Source of the DNA: Sphaerisporangium sp040649355
Lineage (GTDB): Bacteria > Actinomycetota > Actinomycetes > Streptosporangiales > Streptosporangiaceae
Assembly: GCF_043197795.1 (NCBI RefSeq)
Contig: NZ_JBICTU010000007.1
Location: 1-64,000 of the forward strand
Length of the DNA: 64,000 bases
Direction: 5' to 3'
In this document: positions 6,391 through 15,267 of the stretch, in pieces
Position numbering within the stretch: the stretch's first letter is position 1
Layout: the number at the start of each line of letters is the position of its first letter
Translations under genes and position numbers: made by a program
Notes under the pieces: model-generated
Databases searched by the model: none
Told to the model about the DNA's origin: nothing
The model's input: the letters and a program-made list of their open reading frames with translations, nothing else

Positions 6391-9198
6391 TCAGCTGAAC
6401 GGGATGGTGACCACGGAGCGGTTGCCGACCCCGAGCGAGGTCGGGTTGGTCCCGATCGCGCTCCAGATCTCGACCTTCACGCGGCCGTTGGTGAGGTTGC
6501 CGAGCGTCCCCGACGAGGACGCGAGGCCCGCCGCCTGGGTGGAGTGCTCCCAGCCGGCGACCGGATCGGTGGCGAAGTACTTGTAGGTCTCCACGCGGTC
6601 GTACGTGCCGTCGCCCGTCAGGTCGTACGAGACCCGGGTCTGGACGCCGTTGCCCACCGAGGTTCCCGCGTCGAGGAACAGGTCGAACGCGGTGGCGGCG
6701 CCGGTGTAGGACATGGTCAGGCCCGTCGAGGTGTAGACGAGCGGGTTGTAGGGGGTGCCGTCGTGGGTGACGCCGCCGGCCGAGGGGACCGTGTCCGATC
6801 CGGCCGTGCCGCTGGTGGCCGACAGCGCGCCGCCGGTCAGCAGGTAGCGGGTCGGGGAACCCGGCGTCGGGGTGGGAGTCGGCGTCGGGGACACGGTGGG
6901 AGTCGGGGTCGGGGTGGGTGACGGGGAGCCGCCCGCGCTGGTGGCGGTCGACGCGGCGGGAACCGTGAGCTTCTTGCCGTCGGAGAAGGTGACGGTGCGG
7001 GCGGCGGTCCCGTAGTTGTGCGCCACGTAGGTGCGCGTTCCGTTGAGGCTGAAGACCGCGGCCGTCGGGGTGTCGGCGGTCACCGCCGCGTCGACCGTGC
7101 CGAGCCTGGCCAGGTTGTAGATCCAGTGGTACTCGTGGGCCTTGGTCTCCCCCGCCTCCGGGGTGTAGGCGTTCCACCCCGCGTCCCAGTTGGCCTTGGC
7201 GGCGGCCGGGTCGGCGAGCGCCCGGTACTCCCAGATGATGTCGCGCCACTCCACCGCCGGGCCGCCGTTGCCGGCCTCCATCTCGGCCAGGCCGGCCCTC
7301 ACCTTGTTCGGGTAGAGCCCGTGGTACAGCGAACCGCCCGTGATGGGCAGGTAGTTGATGCCGTGGATCTCCTCGGGGTTGCCGGTCCACCAGGTGCCGT
7401 AGGCGGCGCCGTCGCCCCAGATCATGCCGGCGGTGTCATGGCTGAAACCCGCGGGGAAGACGACGTTGTCCACGTCGAACCAGTACTGCCCGATGGTGGC
7501 CGCCTGCGTGGTGTACAGGTAGATGCCGAGGTCGCGCAGGGAGTTGTCCCCGGTCGCCGCGCCCAGCAGCAGCGCTCCGGTCGCGAAGTTCATGCCCTCG
7601 GAGGACGACTCCTCGTTGTTCCCCGCCGCGAAGCCCGCGTGCCCCGACGCCCAGCCGTTGCCCGCGTAGGCGTCGAAGTTGCGCAGGAACGGGAAGCGCG
7701 TGTCCGTGCGGTCCCAGTTGTTCGCGTCCTTCGCCAGCAGTTTCGCCATGCCGCCCCACTGGCCGTCGGCCGCCCACGCCCGGTCGTACCGTGCCACCGT
7801 GGCGGCGGCCATGAGGTAGTAGCCGTAGTGGAAGTGGTGGTCGTTGACCTCGGAGTCGCTGCCGTACGAGGCGGGGTAGCCGGTCAGGATGCCCCACGTG
7901 CCGTCGTACCTGAACTGCTCGCCGCCGGCGGTGAACCAGCTCTGCAGCTCGGTCTTGAGCATCCCGAGAAGCTTGTCGCGGGACGCGGTGTCACCGAGCT
8001 GTTCGGCGATGGGCACGAGCTGCGCGAGCCGCCCGAGGGTCTTGCCCGTCCCGTAGGTGTCGCCCATGCCCCCGAGCGGGTCGCCCGCCGCTCCCTGCTT
8101 GACGAAGTCGCCGAGCCGCGCCCGGTCGTAGGCGCCGAGGTCCGGCAGTGCAGGCAGGACGCCGTGGAAGGTCTGCCGGGTGCTGAACGACGCGCCCTCG
8201 CGCAGCTTCATCGTGCCGCGCGGCGACACGTAGGTGTAGGTGGTGAGCGGGTCGGTGGTGGCGAGCCACTGGTGGCGGTAGAGCGCCTGCAGCGTCCCCG
8301 TCTCGGTGCCTTCCTTGGCCGTGGTCGTCGCGGTGTAGGTGGTCGTGAGGCGGGCGGCGGCCTCGTCGTACGACCAGCTCACCTTGGTGCCGGTGACGAA
8401 GGAGTAGGCGTACTTGGCGAACAGGTCGAGCGCGCCGCGGGCGGGCAGGGCCGCGACGGAGTAGTAGTTCTTGCCGCCGAGGGCGACGGTCGCCGCCGTT
8501 CCCGCGATGGTCCAGTCGGTGCCGGTCGGCGCGAACAGGGCGTAGTCGTGCCCGTTGACCGTGGCCCCGAGCACGTTGCCCCGGTCGGCCCAGATCGTGG
8601 GCGTCGCGACGAAGCTGACCTGTGCGTTCCCGCCGGACGGAGTGGCGTAGACGAACGGCAGCCCGTGCCCGATGGTCGCGCGCAGCGTGCGGGCGCCGTC
8701 GGACCAGTAGGGGGTGACGGTCCAGTCGGACCAGCCGTCCACCTGGGTGCTCGGCGCGTTGAGGCCGGTCACGCCAAGGGTGAGGTCGCGGGCGTGGGTG
8801 TAGTCGTACTGCGACGCGGAGATCGTGGGCGAGGTCGGGTAGCTGACCTCAAGGCCGCCCGCGACGGCGTGGAAGGCCAGCGGGTGGGCGTACATGTTCT
8901 CGGAGTAGGGGTTGCCCGCGTACCGCTGGAAGGCCAGCGAGGACCACCAGTCGTTCGTCGGGACCTTCGCCGTGACGGCAGAGGTGATCTTGGGGGTCAC
9001 CGGCGCGCCGGCGTTGTTGGACGGGCCGACGGCTCCGGCGGGAAGGTCGGTCGTGTAGCTGCCGACCCCCACGGTGACGGTGGCGGCGCTGGCGGAGGTG
9101 ACGGGGACGGTGGCGAGCAGGCCTGCCAGCAGGGTGGCGACGGCCAACCCGGCGGACCGTCGTCTCAAGGAGGGGTTCCTGGGGAGATCGGTGGTCAT
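6391..9198 (-). CDS. Secreted GH81 endo-beta-1,3-glucanase with C-terminal glucan-binding domain
   Basis: A 935-residue protein from ATG 9198 (MTTDLPRNPS...). A longer frame reaches 9387, but that extension is Arg-rich and precedes the signal peptide. The signal peptide (LAVATLLAGLLATVPVTSASAA) is followed by a full GH81 catalytic region. Its hallmarks are NDWWSSLAFQR near residue 60, VNDHHFHYGYY near 450 and NEESSSEGMNFATG near 530, which together hold the catalytic Asp and Glu residues. A Pro/Thr/Ser linker of PTPTPTVSPTP type leads to a ~150-residue C-terminal domain (DLTGDGTYDRVETYKYF...). I assign this as CBM56-like, a beta-1,3-glucan binder, with moderate confidence. It should release laminari-oligosaccharides extracellularly, and its promoter region holds the LacI-type palindromes. 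Confidence 0.92.
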   Translation of the reverse strand: MTTDLPRNPSLRRRSAGLAVATLLAGLLATVPVTSASAATVTVGVGSYTTDLPAGAVGPSNNAGAPVTPKITSAVTAKVPTNDWWSSLAFQRYAGNPYSENMYAHPLAFHAVAGGLEVSYPTSPTISASQYDYTHARDLTLGVTGLNAPSTQVDGWSDWTVTPYWSDGARTLRATIGHGLPFVYATPSGGNAQVSFVATPTIWADRGNVLGATVNGHDYALFAPTGTDWTIAGTAATVALGGKNYYSVAALPARGALDLFAKYAYSFVTGTKVSWSYDEAAARLTTTYTATTTAKEGTETGTLQALYRHQWLATTDPLTTYTYVSPRGTMKLREGASFSTRQTFHGVLPALPDLGAYDRARLGDFVKQGAAGDPLGGMGDTYGTGKTLGRLAQLVPIAEQLGDTASRDKLLGMLKTELQSWFTAGGEQFRYDGTWGILTGYPASYGSDSEVNDHHFHYGYYLMAAATVARYDRAWAADGQWGGMAKLLAKDANNWDRTDTRFPFLRNFDAYAGNGWASGHAGFAAGNNEESSSEGMNFATGALLLGAATGDNSLRDLGIYLYTTQAATIGQYWFDVDNVVFPAGFSHDTAGMIWGDGAAYGTWWTGNPEEIHGINYLPITGGSLYHGLYPNKVRAGLAEMEAGNGGPAVEWRDIIWEYRALADPAAAKANWDAGWNAYTPEAGETKAHEYHWIYNLARLGTVDAAVTADTPTAAVFSLNGTRTYVAHNYGTAARTVTFSDGKKLTVPAASTATSAGGSPSPTPTPTPTVSPTPTPTPTPGSPTRYLLTGGALSATSGTAGSDTVPSAGGVTHDGTPYNPLVYTSTGLTMSYTGAATAFDLFLDAGTSVGNGVQTRVSYDLTGDGTYDRVETYKYFATDPVAGWEHSTQAAGLASSSGTLGNLTNGRVKVEIWSAIGTNPTSLGVGNRSVVTIPFS

Positions 9199-9415
9199 GC
9201 GGCGTGACTTTCGTCGTGGGGGGACCGGCCCGCCTCGACGAGGCGGAGGCCGGCGACAACTCCTACCGCGGGCCCGACGGCCGTTCGAGGCCCGCACAGC
9301 GCTGGGATCCAGGTGTTCGCGTCGACGTAACTTGCTTGTAACGCTCTCAGCGCCGCTGACGCTAGATGGGCTGACAAGCCGTGTCAACAGCCAGAGAATG
9401 TTTCTCGTAGATCAT

Positions 9416-9427
9416 GAGAGCGCTCTC
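9416..9427. promoter_or_regulatory. LacI/CebR-type operator palindrome, copy 1
   Basis: Perfect palindrome GAGAGCGCTCTC, 218 bp upstream of GH81. It has the GAGCGCTC core of CebR boxes (consensus TGGGAGCGCTCCCA). The likely ligand protein is the LacI-family regulator encoded at 10035-11030. Confidence 0.7.
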
Positions 9428-9605
9428 CACTCTTGCTCGGCGACGGCGACGGCGGCCCGCCGCGCCGTCGGCCTTCCCATCAGGGACGAAACCCCATGTT
9501 CAGGACACCAGACCCCATCTCACTGGGATCGTCGAGATAATCGGAAAGAACCTTTATCATGGGGACGCTTCCCGGCACGGATCGGCTCCGCGCCCGCCCG
9601 GAGCC

Positions 9606-9617
9606 GAGAGCGCTCTC
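9606..9617. promoter_or_regulatory. LacI/CebR-type operator palindrome, copy 2
   Basis: Second identical GAGAGCGCTCTC, 190 bp from copy 1 and 147 bp before ATG 9764. Two sites at this spacing would allow looping or control of divergent promoters. Confidence 0.7.
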
Positions 9618-9763
9618 TTTTGATCATCGAGAGAGGGCTCCCGCGGGCACGCGCGAGGGGCTCGCCCGGCGGGCGGCGGGGGGCGCCGTTCCGCTCCCGC
9701 CCGGCCACGGCCTGCCCCGGCAGGCAGATCATCGGAGGAACACATGCAGGGGGCGGTCAGGCG

Positions 9764-10006
9764 ATGACGACCACTCGCGCGGACGTCCCGGAGCGCGCCC
9801 ACCCCGGCGGCCTCGCCGTGCTGCAGGGTGACGCGGATTTCCGGGGGTCTCTCGTAAGGTCGCGACCGGGTGACTTCCAGTGGCACGATGGGTACCGCCG
9901 GAGGCTCGGGATCGTGTACGCCGACTGCGAGACCCAGCGCCGGCTCCCCAAGGACAGCGGGCTGGGCTACCGGGATGTCATCCGGGGGAACGGCCTCACC
10001 CCATGA
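9764..10006 (+). pseudogene. Remnant of a GH1 beta-glucosidase (internally deleted)
   Basis: An 80-codon frame. Its last ~45 residues (GDFQWHDGYRRRLGIVYADCETQRR followed by LPKDSGLGYRDVI) match the extreme C-terminus of family-1 beta-glucosidases, where the usual text is DNFEWAWGY...RFGIVHVDYETQRR...KDSALWYRDVI. The first ~15 residues look like an ordinary N-terminus behind GGAGG (9734). The ~400 residues of the TIM barrel, with both catalytic Glu residues, are missing, and DNFEW has drifted to PGDFQW. The gene sits directly before a LacI-family repressor, the position bglC-type genes hold in ceb/bgl loci. It is best explained as an internal deletion followed by drift. It could still be translated, but not as a glucosidase. 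Confidence 0.75.
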
Positions 10007-10034
10007 CCGACCCGAGGAAGACAGGGCTCTGCGA

Positions 10035-11030
10035 ATGAAACGACCCACCCTGGAAGCGGTCGCCGCGCGAGCGGGCGTTTCCCGGGCGACCGTCTCGCGG
10101 GTCGTCAACGGCCAGTCGACGGTGACCCCGGAGATCAGGGACACGGTGCTGCGGGCCGTGAGCGAGCTGGGATACGTCCCCAACTCGGCCGCCCGGAGCC
10201 TGGTCACCCAGCGCACCGACTCCATCGCCCTGGTGATCTCCGAGCCGGCGACCAGGGTGTTCTCCGACGACCGGCTGTTCTCGATGGTGGTCCGCACGGT
10301 CAGCAGCGAGCTTGAGTCGTCCGACAAGCAGATCGTGCTCATGCTCGCCAGCTCGCCGCGCGGCCACGAGCGTGTGGAGCGTTACATATCCAGCGGGCAC
10401 GTCGACGGGGTCCTGCTCCTGTCCATGCACGGCGCCGACCCGCTCCCCGCCGCACTCAACCGCATGGGCGTGCCGGTCGTGTCGTACGGCAGGCCCGCCG
10501 TGGCCGTGGCCCTGCCGTACGTCGACAACGACAACGTGGGCGGCGCCGGGGCGGCCGTGCGGCACCTGCTCGCCACGGGCAGGCGCCGCATCGCGACCAT
10601 CGCCGGCCCCCAGGACATGATCGGCGGCCAGGACCGCCTGACCGGCTACCGCGACGCCCTGCGCGACTCCGACCGCCGGTCGATCGTCGCCGTCGGCGAC
10701 TTCACCCGCGCCTCGGGCGCCGACGCGATGCGGCAGCTCCTGGAGGACGACCCCGCGCTCGACGCCGTGTTCGCGGCGAACGACGAGATGGCGATCGGCG
10801 CGCTGCGCGCCCTGCGCCGGGCGGGGCGCCGCGTGCCCGACGACGTGGCCCTGGTGGGCTTCGACGACATCGAGGCCGCGGCCTACACCGATCCGCCGCT
10901 CACCACCGTCCGCCAGCCGATCGTCGAGCAGGCGACCGCGATGGTGCGGCTGCTGCTGACACCCGCCAAGGACCGCGTGACCGACCACATCATCCTGCCC
11001 AGCGAGCTGGTCATCCGCGAGTCCGCCTGA
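10035..11030 (+). CDS. LacI-family transcriptional regulator (CebR-like)
   Basis: A 331-residue repressor from ATG 10035. The helix-turn-helix is residues 3-24 (TLEAVAARAGVSRATVSRVVN), followed by the hinge helix (PNSAARSLVTQRT). The C-terminal ~270 residues are a periplasmic-binding-protein-like sugar sensor (VDGVLLLSMHG, AGPQDMIGGQDRLTGYRDAL, AVFAANDEMAIGAL, VGFDDIEAA). It should bind the GAGCGCTC palindromes at 9416, 9606 and 17425 and release them on binding a beta-gluco-oligosaccharide. It lies 28 bp after the GH1 remnant on the same strand, and is therefore autoregulated if the operator assignment is right. Confidence 0.92.
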   Translation: MKRPTLEAVAARAGVSRATVSRVVNGQSTVTPEIRDTVLRAVSELGYVPNSAARSLVTQRTDSIALVISEPATRVFSDDRLFSMVVRTVSSELESSDKQIVLMLASSPRGHERVERYISSGHVDGVLLLSMHGADPLPAALNRMGVPVVSYGRPAVAVALPYVDNDNVGGAGAAVRHLLATGRRRIATIAGPQDMIGGQDRLTGYRDALRDSDRRSIVAVGDFTRASGADAMRQLLEDDPALDAVFAANDEMAIGALRALRRAGRRVPDDVALVGFDDIEAAAYTDPPLTTVRQPIVEQATAMVRLLLTPAKDRVTDHIILPSELVIRESA

Positions 11031-11045
11031 GCGGCGCGCCGGGGG

Positions 11046-12281
11046 TCAGGCCTTGTGGCCGAGTGCCCCCGGGATGCGGTTCAGGACGCTGTACGGCACG
11101 AGCCCGTAGGCGTGGAAGTCGACGGCGTCACCGCCCGCGGCCTTGACCGCGCGCACCTTGGCGGCCAGCCGGTCCTCCGAGTCGGTGTCGGGACGGCCGG
11201 GGCGGAGCACCACCCGGAGCTCCCTGTCGTTGCCGACCGAACGGCGGTAGGCGCCCACGTCGTCGGCCACCCGGGCGGCGTCCCTGGCGTAGGCGAGCAC
11301 CCCGAAGGACGGCACGAGGTCGCCGAGCGCGACCAGGTCGACGCCGAGCTGCCAGGCGTCGTGCGCGGCGAGGCCTGCCGGGGGCAGGCCGTCGGCGTAC
11401 CCCTTCCTGTGGCCCGTGCCGTCGAGGAAGGTCAGCTTGGAGCCCTCGGCGGCCACCGCCGACGACACCTCGCTGACCAGTGAGGTCACCGTCTCCGATC
11501 GGGCTCGCGCGTACGCCACGACCTCGGGGCCGGCGTAGGCCGTGAGGGCCGCGCGCGTCACCTCGCCCTGCGCGGGCGGGTCGCCGTCGAGTACCCCGCC
11601 GACGATGCGGGCGCACTCCTCCCGCGCGACCTCCGCCTTGACCCCGAGGTCGGCCGCGCGCCGCATGCACCACGAGCAGAAGCACAGCCCGAACAGGAAC
11701 TCGTCCATCGGGCCGAGCGGGACGAAGCACCTCTCCTGCTGGTACCCCTGGGCGAACGCCCCGAAGTGCAGGGAATCGGCCACCACGCTGCTCACCCCCT
11801 GCCGGGCCACCGACCTCGCCAGGGCGACGGCGTACAGGCGGACGTCGGGGTGCGCGGGGCACAGGGCCGCCGGGAAGCCGCGCCCGCCGAAGCAGTCGCT
11901 CACGGTCACGTCCGGGTCGCGCAGGCCGAGCGTGATGTTGTGCAGGAACACCGTCCACCCGTGCAGGGTCATCCCCCGGTCGGCCGCGGCCTCGCGCAGC
12001 GCCACGAGCGGCTCCTCGGCGGCGCCGGCCTGCATGGGCGGCACCAGGCGCAGGCCGCCGAACAGGTCGGCGGGCGGCGTGAAGTGGACGCCGTCGGCGC
12101 GGACGGTCACCCGCGAGGCACCGTGCGGGGTGACGTCGCGGGCCCCGTGGTAGGCGGCGGCGACCGTCACCTCGCGCACGCCGTACCCGGCGATCCGGTC
12201 GAGGACCTGGCCGACGCCCTCGTCTCGCACGTCCTCGACATAGACGTAAACCGAACCGTCCAACGCAGCCGTGCCTTTCAA
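11046..12281 (-). CDS. Unrecognised conserved-looking cytoplasmic protein, possibly a TIM-barrel hydrolase
   Basis: A 411-residue protein with good codon bias. It has no signal peptide or membrane segment, and I cannot assign it to a named family. Visible features are AYHGARDVTPHG near residue 45, ALCPAHPDVRLYAVALARSVA near 142, a CFCSWCMRRAADLGV cysteine cluster near 210, and alternating beta/alpha text to the C-terminus (VDFHAYGLVPYSVLNRI). This resembles TIM-barrel glycosidase-like proteins, but I see no diagnostic catalytic motif. The start is TTG 12281 with no clear Shine-Dalgarno, so the true start is uncertain. It converges on the LacI gene with a 15-bp gap. Confidence 0.7.
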   Translation of the reverse strand: MKGTAALDGSVYVYVEDVRDEGVGQVLDRIAGYGVREVTVAAAYHGARDVTPHGASRVTVRADGVHFTPPADLFGGLRLVPPMQAGAAEEPLVALREAAADRGMTLHGWTVFLHNITLGLRDPDVTVSDCFGGRGFPAALCPAHPDVRLYAVALARSVARQGVSSVVADSLHFGAFAQGYQQERCFVPLGPMDEFLFGLCFCSWCMRRAADLGVKAEVAREECARIVGGVLDGDPPAQGEVTRAALTAYAGPEVVAYARARSETVTSLVSEVSSAVAAEGSKLTFLDGTGHRKGYADGLPPAGLAAHDAWQLGVDLVALGDLVPSFGVLAYARDAARVADDVGAYRRSVGNDRELRVVLRPGRPDTDSEDRLAAKVRAVKAAGGDAVDFHAYGLVPYSVLNRIPGALGHKA

Positions 12282-12300
12282 GGAGCCCGCTGTGAATGAC

Positions 12301-14271
12301 CTATGTCCCAGGTGACCCTATATCTTGACAGGTGGGCGGAGTCGGCTCCGCCGGTGGGAGGGCGTGGAGCAGGTCGCGGGCCTTCTGGCGCGCGAGGTTC
12401 CATCCGTTCCACGGTTCTGGCTCTCCCAGGCTCTCCACGATGGCCATCTTCGACAGCAGGCAGCTACGCGCCGGCTCGGGCAGGGCGTCCACCACCGGTA
12501 CGGCCTCGGCCCCGAGGTCGCTGAAATAGTCCACGTCGAGCCGTTCGACGCCGCGCTTGTGAAGCTGGCTCTCGGCGACCCGCAGGTCGGGGTTCCAGAC
12601 GGCGAAGACCACCAGCGACACTCCCGTCAGCAGCACCATCGCGCGCGGGAGCCAGCCGATCCTCTTGCCCGCCAGCCGCATCCCCCCGGCGACGAGCACG
12701 ACCGCGAACACCGCGCCGAGCCACCAGATGGTCGCCCCGACCGAAGCCCGCAGCCGCGACAGGCCGTACGCGTCGGTGTAGAGGCCGAGCCGGTGCAGTG
12801 CCGAGGCGAGGATCACCAGCGTGAGGCCGCACAGCAGGCCGAGCAGTCCGGCGAGCAGCCAGCGCTCCCTGCCTTTGGGCGCGAGCACACCGGCGGCCAC
12901 CGCGACGAGGCCGAGCACGAACACGCTGACCGTGACCAGCTCGAAGAAGCCCGACCTGGCGTACTCGGCGTAGGTCAGCCCCGCCGTCTCCACGACCTTG
13001 CGGTTGCCGCCGAAGAGCGTGGTGATCTGCACGCCCACGAAGGAGGCGAACAGCAGGTTCAGCGCCACCAGCGGAGTGATCCACAGGGTGCCGCTCACGG
13101 TCGCGCGCAGGTTGGGCGTGGCCGGCTCGACCGGCGGCCTCAGGGCGACGAGCGTCGCCGCCCCCACCAGCGCGGCGAAGACCACGAAAACGAAGATCCG
13201 GAACGGCAGGGACGAGGCCCACGCCGGGGCGGTGAACAGGTGCGCGACGAAGGACGAGAAGACCGCGTCGGCGGAGGCGAACAGCAACCCGAACACGACG
13301 ATCAGCACCGCGGTCAGGCCGAGCGCCGCGAGCACGGGCCCGACCCGCCGCCGGTTGATCCCCTTCAGCGGCGCCGCGAGGAACCACGGGAGCGGCAGCA
13401 CCGCGAGGACGACCGACATCCCGCCCCTGATCACTCCGAGCCAGCCGCGACCGCCTCCCGACACCGCGAGCGCGGCGACCCCGAAGCCGGCGAGCAGCAT
13501 GGGGGCGACCATCCACTCGGCGTCCCTGAACAGGGCGACGGAGACCAGCGCGTACGCCAGCAGGCCGAACGCCGCCGTCCACGGCGTGATCCGGTGTCTG
13601 GCCGCGGGAAGCACCGCCGCGCCGGCGGCGACGGCCACGAGCGCGATCCCGAGTCCCGGCCTGCTGTACGGCAGCGCGATCGCCGCCAGGAGCCCGACCG
13701 CCGCCGCCATGAACGGCAGCCTGCGAGGCGTCTCGGGCAGGTCCGGACGCGGGAACAGCGGCGGCGGCACGTAATCCGCCTCCCGCCGCGGCACCGGCCG
13801 CACCCCACCCGGGGACACGGCCACCGAGGCGGCGACTCCTGGTGGCGCGGCCACCGGCCCATGCCCGTGCTGCGAACCGGGACCATGCCCCGGCGTGGGG
13901 AGGCGTGCGTCTTCTGTACGGACCCGCTCGCCCCCGGTAGGGAGCGGGTCGGTTCCGGAGTCGCCCGGCTCGTCCTTCACGGGAACCGGCTCATCGCCGG
14001 AGGGCGCGAGGCCGCCCTCGGTGGGGAGAGAACCGCTCCGGACCTTGGGGTGCTCGGGCTCGGCGGCACGGGGTGGCTCGTTCCCGGTCTCCGAGGGCCC
14101 GTCCGCCGGTCGGCCCACAGGGTCACCGGGCCCGGGTGAAGGATCCTCGCCAAGGCTCGCCTCCACCTCGGGTAAACGCTCCTCGCCACGGCTTGGCTTG
14201 GGTGCGGATGGTGCGGTGGGGGTTTTGTCGGGTTGGCGGGGTTCTCCCAGGGGCTCGGGTGCGTCGCTCAT
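12301..14271 (-). CDS. DUF4153/DUF4173-type polytopic membrane protein (in frame with the upstream kinase)
   Basis: From an internal ATG at 14271 this gives 656 residues. A ~210-residue acidic, Pro-rich cytoplasmic region comes first. About twelve hydrophobic segments follow (LPFMAAAVGLLAAIALPYS ... FRIFVFVVFAALVGAATLVAL ... WWLGAVFAVVLVAGG) and then a soluble C-terminus. The pattern matches the uncharacterised DUF4153/DUF4173 membrane family often found beside two-component genes. GGAAGGAAGG ends 5 bp upstream of ATG 14271, so this part can be translated on its own. There is no stop between it and the histidine kinase, so a 988-residue fusion is also encoded. Function unknown. Confidence 0.75.
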   Translation of the reverse strand: MSDAPEPLGEPRQPDKTPTAPSAPKPSRGEERLPEVEASLGEDPSPGPGDPVGRPADGPSETGNEPPRAAEPEHPKVRSGSLPTEGGLAPSGDEPVPVKDEPGDSGTDPLPTGGERVRTEDARLPTPGHGPGSQHGHGPVAAPPGVAASVAVSPGGVRPVPRREADYVPPPLFPRPDLPETPRRLPFMAAAVGLLAAIALPYSRPGLGIALVAVAAGAAVLPAARHRITPWTAAFGLLAYALVSVALFRDAEWMVAPMLLAGFGVAALAVSGGGRGWLGVIRGGMSVVLAVLPLPWFLAAPLKGINRRRVGPVLAALGLTAVLIVVFGLLFASADAVFSSFVAHLFTAPAWASSLPFRIFVFVVFAALVGAATLVALRPPVEPATPNLRATVSGTLWITPLVALNLLFASFVGVQITTLFGGNRKVVETAGLTYAEYARSGFFELVTVSVFVLGLVAVAAGVLAPKGRERWLLAGLLGLLCGLTLVILASALHRLGLYTDAYGLSRLRASVGATIWWLGAVFAVVLVAGGMRLAGKRIGWLPRAMVLLTGVSLVVFAVWNPDLRVAESQLHKRGVERLDVDYFSDLGAEAVPVVDALPEPARSCLLSKMAIVESLGEPEPWNGWNLARQKARDLLHALPPAEPTPPTCQDIGSPGT

Positions 14272-15267
14272 GGCAGCCTTCCTTCCGGGAAGGTCGACGA
14301 CCATCCGGCAGCCGACCGGGGAGTCGGCGACTCTGATCGAGCCGCCGTGCAGTTCGACGATCTCCTTGACGATGGCCAGGCCCAGGCCCGCGCCGCCCGC
14401 GTCGGCCGCCCGCGCGGTGTCGAGGCGGGAGAACCGCTCGAACACCCGGGGCCGCTCCGGCTCGGGGATGCCCGGCCCCTCGTCGGTCACGCTCAGCCGT
14501 ACGCCCGCCCCCTCTGGCCGTGCTTCGAGCCGGACCAGCCCGCCGGGCGGGCTGTGCCGCACGCCGTTGTCCAGCAGGTTGGCCAGCACCTGGGCGAGCA
14601 GCGCGGGATCGGCCTGGACGCCGAGCCGGGGCGACACCGCGCTCGACAGCGACACGTCGTCGCGCGCGAGGCTCGCCTCCCGTACGGCCTGGCCGCACAA
14701 CGGTCCGAGCTCCACCAGTTCGGGCTCGATGGGCCGGGCGCCGGAGTCCAGCCGTGACAGGTCGAGCAGCTGGGCCACCAGTCGTCCGAGGCGTTCGGTC
14801 TGGGCCAGGGCCGTGCTCAGCGTGGCGAGGTCGGGCGGGGACACGCCGTCCACGACGTTCTCCAGCACGGCCTGCAACCCGGTGATGGGCGTACGCAGCT
14901 CGTGGCTCACGTTGGCGACCAGCTCGCGGCGCTGCCGGTCCACCTCCTCAAGGTCCGCCGCCATCGCGTTGAAGGCACGCGCCAGCTCGCCCACCTCGTC
15001 CCGGGATGTCGCCCTGACCCGCATCCCGTACCGGCCCTTGGCGATGGTCTGGGCGGCGGCGGCCATCTCGCGCAGCGGCCCGGTCATGCCCCGGCCGATC
15101 AGCTGGACCATACCGAGGCTGAGGAACGCCGCGAGCCCCATGCGCACGGCCGGGACGATGCCCAGCAGGCGGCCGTACTCGTTGAGCGCGAAGGCCGTGG
15201 CCACCGCCAGCAGGATGACCAGCCCGAGCTTGATCTTGATCCGGCCGAGGAAGTCGAGCGGCCTCAC
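14272..15267 (-). CDS. Sensor histidine kinase (N-terminal part of an in-frame fusion)
   Basis: The start is GTG 15267, overlapping the response-regulator stop (GTGA). Two short membrane segments (VILLAVATAFAL; MGLAAFLSLGMVQLIG) precede a HAMP domain, an H-box with phosphorylatable His (VANVSHELRTPITGL), an N-box (LANLLDNGVRHSP), a G1-box (DEGPGIP) and a G2-box (GAGLGLAIVKEI). The sensing loop is very short, so membrane or intramembrane signals are likely. The kinase ends naturally at about residue 330 (VVDLPGRKAA), but no stop codon follows and the frame runs into the membrane protein at 12301-14271. It should phosphorylate the OmpR-type partner encoded immediately upstream. Confidence 0.9.

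Larger units (their letters stand above)
9199..9763. other. Divergent regulatory region between GH81 and the GH1-remnant/LacI genes
   Basis: A 565-bp region without an intact gene. It contains two copies of a 12-bp palindrome (annotated separately), a half-site AACGCTCTCA near 9340, and a GGAGG Shine-Dalgarno at 9734 followed by a seven-codon ORF (ATG 9744). The stop of that ORF overlaps the ATG at 9764. The pattern fits a LacI-family repressor controlling both flanking transcription units. Confidence 0.6.

Noticed and set aside
4957..9207. Long plus-strand ORFs (654 and 729 codons) over the glucanase genes
   Set aside because: They are antisense shadows of GH16 and GH81. Their residue composition is Arg/Gly/Val/Ala-rich with no domain, as expected from third-position GC on the opposite strand.
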